From NCBI GenBank assembly GCA_964595485.1, contig CAZQQN010000023.1, positions 1 to 44,879 of the forward strand: 44,879 bases of DNA. The letters are read 5' to 3'. The position numbers and the translations under genes were made by a program. Below are positions 1 through 9,027 of the stretch, one piece after another (positions within the stretch are counted from its first letter, which is position 1; each line of letters begins with the position of its first letter). The DNA comes from CAZQQN01 sp964595485. GTDB lineage: Bacteria > Bacteroidota > Bacteroidia > CAILMK01 > CAYYUA01. The notes beneath the pieces are model-generated. The model worked only from the letters and a program-made list of their open reading frames with translations, was not told the DNA's origin and searched no databases.

Positions 1-121
1 CGGGTCAGCAATCATTTTGATTTACAAACACCAGTTTAATGAATGTAAAAAGGACTTTAAATTCAATTGAAGTTATTAAACCACCTAATAAACTACTAAA
101 ACATCATAAAAACCCAATCCT

Positions 122-883
122 ATGGAAAATTTACACCAGAACAAAACGGTCCTAGTTACCGGAGCATCATCTGGAATAGGGCGCTCTACTGCCATAGCAT
201 TTGCTCGGGAAGGTGCTAGAGTAGCTGTTCTTGATGTTGATGAGCAAGGTGCTCAGACAACTGTAGCAGCCATTGCGGATGAGGGCTTTGAGGCTAAATT
301 CTTTAAATGTGATGTCAGTAATGAGGAGGAAGTGAAAGAAGTATTCCGGGAAGTAAAAGCTAACTATGGTAATGTCGAGAGGGCTTTTAACAATGCAGGT
401 GTTGAAGGCGATAAAGGCCCGACCGCGGATAGTGATACCCAAAACTTGGAAAAGTTGCTCAATATCAATGTTAAAGGGGTTTATTTTTGCTTAAGGGAAG
501 AATTGAAAATGATGTTGGAGCAAGGTCATGGCTCTATTGTTAATTGCTCATCTGTTGCCGGCATTGTTGGTTTTCCGGGACTTCCTCATTACGCTACTAG
601 CAAGCATGGGATTTCTGGTTTAACTAAAAATGCGGCCTTGGAATATGCTCAGCAGAAGATAAGGGTAAATGCGGTATGTCCCGGCCCTGTTGAAACGCCC
701 ATGATTGACCGTATTATGGGAGAAGATGAGGAAACCAAAAAGCAAATATTAGGCGGCATACCAATGGGCAGGCTTGGAAAACCTTGGGAGGTAGCTGAGG
801 CTGTTATCTGGCTTTGTTCGGATAAAGCTTCCTTAATAACCGGGCAAATAATTGCGACAGATGGTGGCTGGGAAGCTCAGTGA
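122..883 (+). CDS. Short-chain dehydrogenase/reductase (SDR)
   Basis: This 253-residue protein is a classical SDR, an NAD(P)-dependent oxidoreductase of the cytoplasm. The nucleotide-binding motif TGASSGIG is at residues 13-20 and the NNAG motif at 90-93. The catalytic set is Asn114, Ser143 or Ser144, Tyr157 and Lys161 in YATSK, and GPVETPM follows. Length is normal for the family. An Asp at the end of the second strand (VLDVD, near residue 38) suggests a preference for NAD(H), which is an inference from family knowledge. The ATG at 122 directly precedes the Rossmann fold. It stands alone, followed by a tRNA gene on the other strand. Relatives include glucose-1-dehydrogenase-like and 3-oxoacyl-ACP-reductase-like enzymes; the substrate cannot be told from sequence. 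Confidence 0.93.
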   Translation: MENLHQNKTVLVTGASSGIGRSTAIAFAREGARVAVLDVDEQGAQTTVAAIADEGFEAKFFKCDVSNEEEVKEVFREVKANYGNVERAFNNAGVEGDKGPTADSDTQNLEKLLNINVKGVYFCLREELKMMLEQGHGSIVNCSSVAGIVGFPGLPHYATSKHGISGLTKNAALEYAQQKIRVNAVCPGPVETPMIDRIMGEDEETKKQILGGIPMGRLGKPWEVAEAVIWLCSDKASLITGQIIATDGGWEAQ

Positions 884-1065
884 CCAATCCTGAAAGATAT
901 CCTATAATGTAAGGATTCAGGTTACCTACCGTCATTATTCAGGTGATGTAATGGATTAAAGGAACCAATAAAACTCCATAATTTTTATTAGGTGCAGGTT
1001 GGCAGATAGGGTAAAGTTAATTAAAGGGTCTTTTTCCTATCTTTTGTAATCTTGTATAAAGGGAG

Positions 1066-1139
1066 TGGTCACAGGAGGATTCGAACCTCCAACCTTCTGA
1101 TCCGTAGTCAGATGCTCTATCCAGTTGAGCTATGTGACC
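1066..1139 (-). tRNA. tRNA-Arg (anticodon ACG)
   Basis: Read on the minus strand, the 74 bases fold as a cloverleaf. The acceptor stem is GGTCACA paired with TGTGACC. The anticodon stem is TCTGA/TCAGA around the loop CTACGGA, giving anticodon ACG, and the T arm contains GGTTCGAATCC. The discriminator base is A, and the 3' CCA is not encoded. It would read CGN arginine codons after conversion of A34 to inosine. Confidence 0.95.
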
Positions 1140-1664
1140 AGCTTTCATTGCTCAAAATTCTGCCAGACAAAAAACATTTAAAGGCATTGGAGTTAATTTC
1201 TCCCAATTGCTATTAAGCGCATGGGATTCATTTAAGCAATGGCAAATTCATTCAGCAAATTTACAAAATCTCTTTGCCATCCAAGGGCTATGCTTGCTTT
1301 TTAGCCCTAATTGATAAAAAATTACCTTAAGCGCTCTCAGTCCTTTTATGAGGTGTTTCGGTTTTTGCCATCCCCTGCAGTTAGCAATCGAATTTTTTAG
1401 ATTGAGCGGATTAAAAATGAGCCAGTTTGTATGTTATAAAGGGTTCTGCATCCATGAATAAGCTTTAAATATCCCGTTTAGACTGAATTAGCCGGTTTGA
1501 GGATTTTAAGTTTTGCTAATTGAGTCGTTGGTAAGTTAAGATTTCTCAAAGGGCTATATGGGTTAAAGCTGTTGGCAACAAGGCAATGAAAGGGCTTAAT
1601 ATACGTTCAGGATATTGTCACGGATTATTGTTTATCTTTGTTAAGCCCCAAAAATAATGATCTT
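1140..1664. other. Long intergenic region, no gene seen
   Basis: These 525 bases lie between the tRNA-Arg gene and the AsmA-family gene. I see no credible reading frame, RNA gene or repeat. The only recognisable element is a promoter-like box at its right end, listed separately. Confidence 0.6.
1615..1640 (+). promoter_or_regulatory. Candidate Bacteroidota promoter of the AsmA-family gene
   Basis: TATCTTTG at 1633-1640 matches the Bacteroidota -7 consensus TAnnTTTG exactly and sits 24 bases before the ATG at 1665. A TTG lies 15 bases upstream, shorter than the usual spacing of about 19-21. The box overlaps the alternative TTG start at 1638, which argues for the ATG. Confidence 0.45.
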
Positions 1665-4388
1665 ATGAAAAAGTTTTTCCTTATCCTCAGTAGTGTAATT
1701 GTGTTGTTGATCCTTGCCATGATCCTGGTCCCCTACTTTTACAAAGACAATATTCTGGACCTCATGAAGAAAGAGGCCAATAAGAACCTGGAGGCCAAGG
1801 TAAATTTCAGTAACGACATTGGCCTTACTTTATTCAGTAATTTCCCCAATATGACTCTGACGGTGAAGGATATAGAAGTGGTGAACAAAGCGCCTTTCAA
1901 AGGAGATACCTTAGCACAGGTTAAACAATTTCGAACTACCATAGACATCATGAGCGTGATTAGCGGAGATCAAATGAAAATAAGAGGTCTCCATGTGAAG
2001 CAACCCGACATCCGTGTAAAAGTGCTTAAAGATGGCACTGCTAATTATAACATCATGGCCGCTGATACCTCAAAGTCGAAAGAAGGGGAGCCAAAGGAAT
2101 CAAGTGAAGCCAGTGGGGGAGGGACATTTCAATTAGCCATGAATGAATATTCAATTAATAAAGGTGAGATCGTTTACGATGATCGGGCCCTTGACTTTTA
2201 TACCAGGTTAAAGGATTTAAACCATGAAGGAAGTGGTGACTTTACCCTGAATATTTTTGACCTTGACACAAAAACTGCCATTGACCAATTCACAGTAGGT
2301 TATGGCGGTGTTCACTACCTTGAGCAGGTAAATACCAGTTTGGATGCGGAGTTAAAGATGAATATGAAAAAGATGAAATTTACCTTCAAGGAGAATAAGC
2401 TTAGCTTAAATGATTTTGTTTTGGCTTTTGATGGTTTTGTCGCTATGCCAGGGAAGGATATTAACACGGATATTACCTTTAATGCCCAGGAAACAGGATT
2501 TAAAAACTTATTGTCCCTGGTTCCAACGATATACACGCAAGATTATAAATCCATTGAAACCAAGGGGTCAATGAACTTTGAGGGTAAGGTTAATGGAACT
2601 TATAATAGTCAGCAATACCCGGCTTATGAGTTCCACATGGCTGTCAATGATGGCTATTTTCAATACCCGGACCTACCTAAATCATTGAAGAATGTGAATC
2701 TTAAATTGGATGTGAACTGTCCGGATGGGAAATTAGACAATACGGTAACCAACCTTAAAGCAATGCATTTTGAGATTGGCAATAACCCATTTGATGCAAC
2801 CATGTTGCTAAAAAACCCTATGTCAGACCCTTTTGTAGATGCCGGAATGAAGGGGAAAGTGAACTTAGGGCATTTTAAAGATTTAATGCCTGTAGGGGAT
2901 AAAACGAAATTAGCTGGTATGCTCAAAAGCGATTTAGGTATCAAAGGTTCCTATTCTGCCATAGAGGAAGAGCGGTATGATGCGTTTAAAGCAGAGGGGA
3001 ATCTAAGGTTAAGCAATTTTAAGTATGCCGCTCCTTATTTGAACCAGACTGTGAAAATTGAAGAAAGCGAACTCAGCTTGACCCCTCAAAAAGCTAATTT
3101 GAAAAAGTTTGCCATGAAGCTGGGCGATAGTGATCTATATGCTCAGGGCGAAGTTAACAACATGCTTGGCTATGCCTTGAAGGGGAAAACCATTAAAGGG
3201 GATTTGAAAGTGAACTCCAATTACATGAACCTCAACCCAATGCTTGCCTCGGGAGAAGCAGAATCAGCAGGTGAATCAGCGGATAAGGCTTCTGAAAAGC
3301 CATCTGCTGCTGAAGGCGAAAGCTATGAATATGAGGCACCAGCCATACCGGATAATATTGATTTTACCTTACAAGCCGATCTGATGAAGCGCTTAATCTA
3401 TGACAATATGGATATGCGGAATATCTCGGGGAGTATAGTCATCCGGGATCAATCCATAAAATTAAAGGATTTTAAGATGAACATGTTTGACGGGAGCATG
3501 ATGGCATCCGGGAAATATGGTACCAAACAGCCTGATCGCCCCATAACTGATTTTGACCTTCAAATTGAGCAATTTGGTATTCAACAGGCCTATGAAACCT
3601 TTGCAACACTCAGGAAATATGCACCTGTGGCTGCTAATGCAGAAGGGCAATTCGATGCAGATGTGACATTCAATACTCCACTGAAAAAAGATCTGACCCC
3701 AATTTACGATAGCTTATACAGCAAAGGTCAATTGGTAGTGGATAAAGCTGTCATTAGTGAGCATGAAATTTTTGACAAAGTTGCTGATGTTCTTCAGGAT
3801 GATGCTTACCGGAAAATTGTATTGACCGATATTAAGCCTTCCTATATCATAGCCAATGGGCGTATTCGGTTAACTGAACCAATTAATTTTGATGTTGAGG
3901 ATTCTAAATTTGAGCTAACCGGGTCCATGAAGTTGGACCAAACACTTGATTATAACTTGCGGGCTGATGTACCGGCTAAAATGGTTAAGCAGAAGGCTGG
4001 CCAGTTAGTGAATAAAATTGCCGGTGATAAGGTAGATATTCCGGGAGGCGATCGTTTGCTGGTTGACTTTAAAATAACCGGAAAGGCCGGCAATCCAAAG
4101 GTTGAACCCTCTTTTGGCGGTACTAAGGATGGTTCCGGAGGTCCTAAGGAAACTGCTAAACAAAAAGCCAAGGAAGAACTGAAAAAACGTAAAGAGCAAG
4201 CCAGAAAGGCTAAGGAAAGGGCCAAAAAAAGGGCTAAAGAAAGGGCTGAAAAAAGGAAAAAGCAAGCTAAAGAAAAAGCTGAAGAGAAGAAGGAGGAAGT
4301 AAAGGAAAAAGCCAAGGAGAAGAAAGAAGAGGCCAAAGAAAAAGCAAAGGATAAGGCCAAGGATAAGGCAAAAGATATTTTTGACTAA
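1665..4388 (+). CDS. AsmA-family protein with Lys/Glu/Ala-rich tail
   Basis: This 907-residue envelope protein has one N-terminal membrane anchor (about residues 3-24, KKFFLILSSVIVLLILAMI). A long beta-rich AsmA/DUF748-type body follows, typical of bridge-like lipid-transfer proteins that span the periplasm. The pattern includes the early DIGLTLFSNFPNMTLTVKDI stretch and repeated glycine-terminated beta strands. From about residue 828 it becomes a highly charged, probably helical tail made almost only of K, E, A, R and D. The frame opens at a TTG 27 bases upstream, but the ATG at 1665 places the anchor at the very N-terminus and a promoter box overlaps that TTG. The AsmA assignment is firm at family level. 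The role of the tail is unknown; it may be a coiled coil or may bind acidic surfaces. Confidence 0.85.
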   Translation: MKKFFLILSSVIVLLILAMILVPYFYKDNILDLMKKEANKNLEAKVNFSNDIGLTLFSNFPNMTLTVKDIEVVNKAPFKGDTLAQVKQFRTTIDIMSVISGDQMKIRGLHVKQPDIRVKVLKDGTANYNIMAADTSKSKEGEPKESSEASGGGTFQLAMNEYSINKGEIVYDDRALDFYTRLKDLNHEGSGDFTLNIFDLDTKTAIDQFTVGYGGVHYLEQVNTSLDAELKMNMKKMKFTFKENKLSLNDFVLAFDGFVAMPGKDINTDITFNAQETGFKNLLSLVPTIYTQDYKSIETKGSMNFEGKVNGTYNSQQYPAYEFHMAVNDGYFQYPDLPKSLKNVNLKLDVNCPDGKLDNTVTNLKAMHFEIGNNPFDATMLLKNPMSDPFVDAGMKGKVNLGHFKDLMPVGDKTKLAGMLKSDLGIKGSYSAIEEERYDAFKAEGNLRLSNFKYAAPYLNQTVKIEESELSLTPQKANLKKFAMKLGDSDLYAQGEVNNMLGYALKGKTIKGDLKVNSNYMNLNPMLASGEAESAGESADKASEKPSAAEGESYEYEAPAIPDNIDFTLQADLMKRLIYDNMDMRNISGSIVIRDQSIKLKDFKMNMFDGSMMASGKYGTKQPDRPITDFDLQIEQFGIQQAYETFATLRKYAPVAANAEGQFDADVTFNTPLKKDLTPIYDSLYSKGQLVVDKAVISEHEIFDKVADVLQDDAYRKIVLTDIKPSYIIANGRIRLTEPINFDVEDSKFELTGSMKLDQTLDYNLRADVPAKMVKQKAGQLVNKIAGDKVDIPGGDRLLVDFKITGKAGNPKVEPSFGGTKDGSGGPKETAKQKAKEELKKRKEQARKAKERAKKRAKERAEKRKKQAKEKAEEKKEEVKEKAKEKKEEAKEKAKDKAKDKAKDIFD

Positions 4389-4627
4389 ACCTTAAGGCTT
4401 AAGGCGCTTCTTTTATGTTAGGAGTAATAGGCCCCTGCAACCTTTTTTCCAATGCCATTGATTTTAAGGGGTTTCATTTTAAGATGCTTATTGTTTTGGT
4501 ACATGCTTATTATTGAGAAAATGCCTGGACAATGGTAAGTTGAAAAAGCTACCTTAATTTTGCTCTTTTAGGATTTTTAAAAAACGGCACTGAGATAGCT
4601 AAGGTTTCTAAAAGCCTCCAGTAAACC

Positions 4628-5662
4628 TTATTTAATAACGTTGTCAAGATTGGTTGAGATTGTTATATGGTTGGTGGCATCGGCAACGTGGAAACCACCC
4701 CGCCCGTAGCTGATGCGGTATTTACTAATTTGAATCCCTAATCCTGCCGAATAGCCGACCAAACCTTTGTTTTGCTCTTGTGTCATTGTTTGGCGTCTTT
4801 GATGATTATAGCCCAGGCGTAAATGAAAATTTTCCGAAAAAATAAGCTCCCCCGAAATGATGAAATGCCGGAATATTTTTTCACCAATCGAAGCTTCCTG
4901 TTCAATAGGCTCCCCACTTCCCAGGTCGGTCTGAAGCTGATCTTCCGGTACCGGATTCGTAATATCCGGGATGTTCAAATGATGGCCCAGAATGGTTAGG
5001 CGTAAGGGCATATGAGCAAACTTTTTAGAAAAAGCTAATTGAACATTGAGGGGCAGCGGTTCCCTGTTGTTTTCTGAGAAAGTGCTAATTTGGGTGCCGA
5101 GGTTATTAACAACCAAAGAAAGGTTGGTTAAATTAGTCGTATCCCGGTAGGTTACCCCAAAATCAAGGTAAGTTCCTCCAGATGAGTAGCTTTCCAGGTT
5201 GCTTAGTAAGAAATTCATAGCAAAACCCATTGAAAATTTATTGACTTTACGGGAGCCGGAAAGTTTGAGGTTATATTCAGCTGCTGTGAATTCCCCTAAC
5301 TTATTACCAAACCGGTTAGCCCTTGTAAAATTACCATATTGCAGGAAGTTCATGGTTGCCATAAAGGTCCCTACCTCCTTGTAGTGCCTGGCGTAAGAAG
5401 CTTGCCCAAATTTTGAATCAGAAATATAATCAGAACCGGAAAGTGCTGCATGGCCATCCATACCTTGATTAAGTAAAGCCGGATTTTCTGCGGCTAAAGT
5501 AATGTCCTTATCCATTGTTGAAATATGATTTCCTCCTAAAGCGGTCACTCGCGCTGAGGTTGGCAGAGCTGGTAAGCTGAAAACTGAATGACCCCCAACC
5601 TGAGCCGATGAGAAATGAAAAAAGCTCCCGACAAAAAACAAAAGTAGCATTAATAGCTTCAT
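4628..5662 (-). CDS. porQ: Type IX secretion system protein PorQ
   Basis: This 344-residue protein has a signal peptide (residues 1-20, cut after SSA). An outer-membrane beta-barrel of the PorQ family follows. The family's N-terminal pattern is clear: GGHSVFSLPALPTSARVTAL, then GGNHIS and AAENPALLNQGM. The C-terminal half shows alternating barrel strands ending in a glycine-rich segment (GYSAGLGIQISKYRISYGRG). PorQ works with PorU, PorV and PorZ in the T9SS attachment complex, which processes exported proteins and anchors them at the cell surface. The proteins with T9SS sorting domains at 12580, 31310, 35432 and 39508 would be clients of this system. The ATG at 5662 starts directly at the signal peptide. 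It is monocistronic in this window. Confidence 0.9.
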   Translation of the reverse strand: MKLLMLLLFFVGSFFHFSSAQVGGHSVFSLPALPTSARVTALGGNHISTMDKDITLAAENPALLNQGMDGHAALSGSDYISDSKFGQASYARHYKEVGTFMATMNFLQYGNFTRANRFGNKLGEFTAAEYNLKLSGSRKVNKFSMGFAMNFLLSNLESYSSGGTYLDFGVTYRDTTNLTNLSLVVNNLGTQISTFSENNREPLPLNVQLAFSKKFAHMPLRLTILGHHLNIPDITNPVPEDQLQTDLGSGEPIEQEASIGEKIFRHFIISGELIFSENFHLRLGYNHQRRQTMTQEQNKGLVGYSAGLGIQISKYRISYGRGGFHVADATNHITISTNLDNVIK

Positions 5663-6197
5663 AGCTCAAAAATAGCAAATTATAGCGAAAAAAACTTTTG
5701 AATAGTATAATAAAGCCCGCCAATCTTGAATTGTAAAACTTATGGTTGAAAAGGCAGGTAATTCAAAAAGTTTTCATGCTTTAAAAACGTTTTCGCGAAT
5801 ATTATATTGGATAGTAGGAAGCTCTAACATTTGGTTTTAATTGGCCAGGGTATGATAAGGTTCTTCAAGTATCATATTACTCCTGATAAAACTACTAACC
5901 TTACTTTGCTTATCTTAATCAGGTTTTTTTGAGTGAGAGGTACAAAACCAACCTTTTGGTTTTAACAAGTCGAGAAGTGGTTTGCAGCATTAATGATAGG
6001 ATGGAGGTTAACATGTTAACTTATTATAACCCCTGAAAAGCATTAAAGAGGTAGGGCATAGGTCATCTTTGGCTTTGGAAATACTAAGCTCTTTGGGTTA
6101 GGTGCAGAAAAATAAACTGACATCACTGCATTTTTTTTAGCTGCGAATCTTGTCAAGCACTACAGCTATCTTCTTTACTTCTCAAATTATAAAGGAC
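5663..6197. other. Intergenic region with two palindromes
   Basis: These 535 bases between porQ and the lon terminator contain no credible gene. Two perfect palindromic elements are present: AAAACCAA-CCTT-TTGGTTTT at 5944-5963, and the 14-base palindrome GTTAACATGTTAAC at 6007-6020. Their role is unknown. Confidence 0.6.
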
Positions 6198-6229
6198 AAA
6201 AAAATGGCGCAGAAAAACTCCTGCGCCAT
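6198..6229 (-). terminator. Intrinsic terminator of lon
   Basis: On the minus strand a perfect 9-bp stem (ATGGCGCAG/CTGCGCCAT, 6204-6212 with 6221-6229) and an 8-base loop are followed at once by a run of seven T. It lies 22 bases after the lon stop codon. Confidence 0.88.
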
Positions 6230-6250
6230 CTATATCCGCTATAGCCAATT

Positions 6251-8776
6251 TTATTCCTGATTGGCTTGCCTTTCTTTCTGTTTACCGTTTGTGTGAGTGA
6301 CAAATTCGGGGTTATTAACCGCTAAAGGCTGTTTAACCTGCTTTTTTTCAAGGGCTTGCTCAATCACCTCCTCTACCCGCTTCACATAATGAAATTGAAC
6401 CCCTTTGATGTAATCTTCCTTAATTTGGTTGATTTCTTTCTCATTATTTGCGCTCAGAATAAGGTGGTTAATCCCTTGTCGCTTAGCGGCAAGAATTTTT
6501 TCCTTAATACCCCCAACTGGTAAAACTGAACCCCGCAAGGTCATTTCACCGGTCATGCCAAAGCTTTCTTTCACTTTCCGTTGTGTGTATGCGGATGCTA
6601 AGGCTGTCAACATTGTGATACCGGCAGACGGCCCTTCTTTCGGGACCGAGCCTTCCGGAATGTGAACGTGAACGTCCCAGTTATCAAAGGCATCGGGATT
6701 GATGTCGAATTGCTTATAATTAGCCTTAAGGTAAGAATACCCAATATGGGCAGATTCTTTCATTACCTCACCTAACTTACCAGTGAGATTGATCTTCCCT
6801 TTACCAGGGCTTAAGCTTACTTCAATGTTGAGAACTTCTCCACCCGTTGGTGTCCAGGCTAAACCTTTAGCAAGCCCGGGTAGTTGATCACTGGTATAAG
6901 CGTCTCTTTGGAATTTCTTCGGGCCAAGGATCTTCTCAAGGTCTTTCATTTTAACTTGAGGGGATTCATTTTCCTCAAAGACGATTGATTTTGCCTTTGA
7001 CCTTGCAAGAGAGGAGATTTGCTTTTCCAACATCCTGACACCGGACTCCTGTGTATAACCTTCAATAACTTCCTTGATTACCTTGTCGTTGATTTTGAAA
7101 CTTTTACCCTTTAAACCGTGTGTTTCCCGCTGCTTTGGAATTAAGTGCCTTTTGGCAATTTGATTTTTCTCCTCAAGTAAATAACCGTTTAGCTCAATGA
7201 TCTCCAGCCGGTCTCTAAGTGCTGGATGAATTGAGTCCAGGTTATTAGCAGTGGCAATGAACATGACGTTCGATAAGTCATATTCAACCTCCAGGTAATT
7301 GTCGTAAAAATTGGCATTCTGCTCCGGGTCTAATACTTCGAGCAAAGCGGAAGCAGGGTCCCCCCGGAAATCCTGACCTACCTTATCAATTTCATCCAAT
7401 ACCAGTACTGGATTAGAGGATTGGGCCTTTTTGATGGATTGAATAATGCGACCAGGCATAGCGCCAATGTAAGTTTTGCGGTGGCCGCGAATCTCTGATT
7501 CGTCATGCAGACCCCCGAGGGACATACGGTTGTAATTCCGGCCTAAAGATCTGGCTATGGACCTACCAAGGGAAGTCTTACCAACGCCAGGAGGTCCATA
7601 AAGGCAAAGAATGGGACTTTTCATATCCCCTTTCAGTTTCAAAACTGCCAGATACTCCAGTATTCGCTCCTTGACGAACTCAAGGCCATAATGGTCCTCG
7701 TTTAGGACTTTACGAGCCTTCTCAAGGTCCAGCTTATCCTTTGTGTATTCGTTCCAGGGAAGGTCCAGCATGGTCTCCAGGTAATTGAAAATTACCGAAT
7801 ATTCAGCGGCTGCGGGATTCATCCGCTGGAGCTTTTTCAACTCCTTGTCAAATTGCTCCTGAACAGCGTCTCCCCATTTTTTATGCTGAGCCCTTTCCTT
7901 GATGTCCTCTATCTCTTTGTCCGGGTTATCCTGGCCAAGTTCCTCCTGGATTGTTTTTAGTTGTTGTTGGAGGAAGTAATCACGCTGCTGTTTATCAATG
8001 TCAGATTTAACTTTATTCTGAACCTGGTTCTTTAGCTCCAGCATCTTATACTCCTCGTTCAATTGCTGGAGAACTTCTGTTGCTTTCTGGTTTAAGTCTT
8101 TAATTGTTAATAAACGTTGTTTTTCATCAACTTCAACATTGAGGTTTGAGGAAATGAAATTAATGAGAAATCGGCTATTTTGGATGTTTTTTATGGCTGA
8201 AGTGGCTTCAGAAGGGATGTTGGGAGACATTTGAATGATCTGGTTAGCAAGATCCTTCATGGAAGATATCATTGCCTTGAGCTCATCATTTTCTTCTTCC
8301 TCGCTTTCTTCGCCATCGTAAGATTGAATATTCGCTTTGAAGTAGGGGTCTTCCTGTGTAAAATCTATAGTTTGGAAACGTCTTTTGCCCTGAATAATGA
8401 CGGTTACATTACCATCGGGCATTTTCATAAGCTTCATGATCTTGGCAAGGGAGCCGATCTCATAGAGGTCATCCTTACCAGGATCTTCTACTGATGTGGA
8501 CTTTTGGGCAACTACACCAATTAATGCATCTTGGTCTTTCGCATCATTGATGAGGTTGATAGATTTATCCCGGCCTACTGTTATTGGTATGACAACACCC
8601 GGGTATAAAACGGTGTTACGTAGTGGCAGAATAGGTATTTCGTCCGGGATGCTATTGGGATCTAATTCCTCTTCCTCGTTACCGGACATTAAAGAAATGA
8701 ATTCGGGATTTTCCTCTTCAAACTGATCTTCTCTGAAAGCGTCTTCAAATGGATCTTTATTGAATTTATTACTCAT
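6251..8776 (-). CDS. lon: ATP-dependent Lon protease
   Basis: This 841-residue cytosolic AAA+ serine protease degrades misfolded and regulatory proteins. The N-terminal substrate-binding LON domain begins near residue 47 (IPILPLRNTVLYPGVVIP). A coiled-coil linker and the AAA+ module follow, with Walker A GPPGVGKTS, Walker B VLVLDEIDK and the sensor region ATANNLDSIHPALRDR. The protease domain carries the catalytic serine in PKEGPSAGITM and the catalytic lysine in GGIKEKILAAKR, 43 residues apart as in characterised Lon enzymes. Length is normal apart from an acidic N-terminal extension of about 45 residues. A purine-rich GGGGAG lies before the ATG at 8776. It lies downstream of clpB on the same strand, separated by 251 bases, so it is probably a separate transcript. 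Confidence 0.98.
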   Translation of the reverse strand: MSNKFNKDPFEDAFREDQFEEENPEFISLMSGNEEEELDPNSIPDEIPILPLRNTVLYPGVVIPITVGRDKSINLINDAKDQDALIGVVAQKSTSVEDPGKDDLYEIGSLAKIMKLMKMPDGNVTVIIQGKRRFQTIDFTQEDPYFKANIQSYDGEESEEEENDELKAMISSMKDLANQIIQMSPNIPSEATSAIKNIQNSRFLINFISSNLNVEVDEKQRLLTIKDLNQKATEVLQQLNEEYKMLELKNQVQNKVKSDIDKQQRDYFLQQQLKTIQEELGQDNPDKEIEDIKERAQHKKWGDAVQEQFDKELKKLQRMNPAAAEYSVIFNYLETMLDLPWNEYTKDKLDLEKARKVLNEDHYGLEFVKERILEYLAVLKLKGDMKSPILCLYGPPGVGKTSLGRSIARSLGRNYNRMSLGGLHDESEIRGHRKTYIGAMPGRIIQSIKKAQSSNPVLVLDEIDKVGQDFRGDPASALLEVLDPEQNANFYDNYLEVEYDLSNVMFIATANNLDSIHPALRDRLEIIELNGYLLEEKNQIAKRHLIPKQRETHGLKGKSFKINDKVIKEVIEGYTQESGVRMLEKQISSLARSKAKSIVFEENESPQVKMKDLEKILGPKKFQRDAYTSDQLPGLAKGLAWTPTGGEVLNIEVSLSPGKGKINLTGKLGEVMKESAHIGYSYLKANYKQFDINPDAFDNWDVHVHIPEGSVPKEGPSAGITMLTALASAYTQRKVKESFGMTGEMTLRGSVLPVGGIKEKILAAKRQGINHLILSANNEKEINQIKEDYIKGVQFHYVKRVEEVIEQALEKKQVKQPLAVNNPEFVTHTNGKQKERQANQE

Positions 8777-9027
8777 ATATTGATTTCTCCCCTTTTATTT
8801 TGGTTTTAAGCTAAGTTATCCAAGTTGTACATAAACAATGCCAACCTTTATTCCTTATCCGGCAGGAATTAAAGCTCTTATTCGCCTTAATTGAGTATTG
8901 CCTTTCTTTTTAAAAATTGGTTTTTTTTTCGGTAACAATACATAGACGATTGCTGGCTTATGGCCTATTCACAAAGGGCACCTGGCTAGTACCCTTTTAT
9001 AAATTGTGGGATGCTTAGGCCCACCTA

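Noticed and set aside
1066..1139. tRNA-Arg genes as integration sites of a genomic island
   Set aside because: No integrase gene and no repeated tRNA 3' end were found near either tRNA.
3950..4360. 136-codon open frame opposite the AsmA tail
   Set aside because: It is the antisense of the Lys/Glu/Ala repeats and therefore only S, F, L and A; low complexity, no gene.
9006..9024. Hairpin GTGGG/CCCAC just after the clpB stop
   Set aside because: The stem has only five pairs with a nine-base loop and no clear T-run; too weak to call a terminator.
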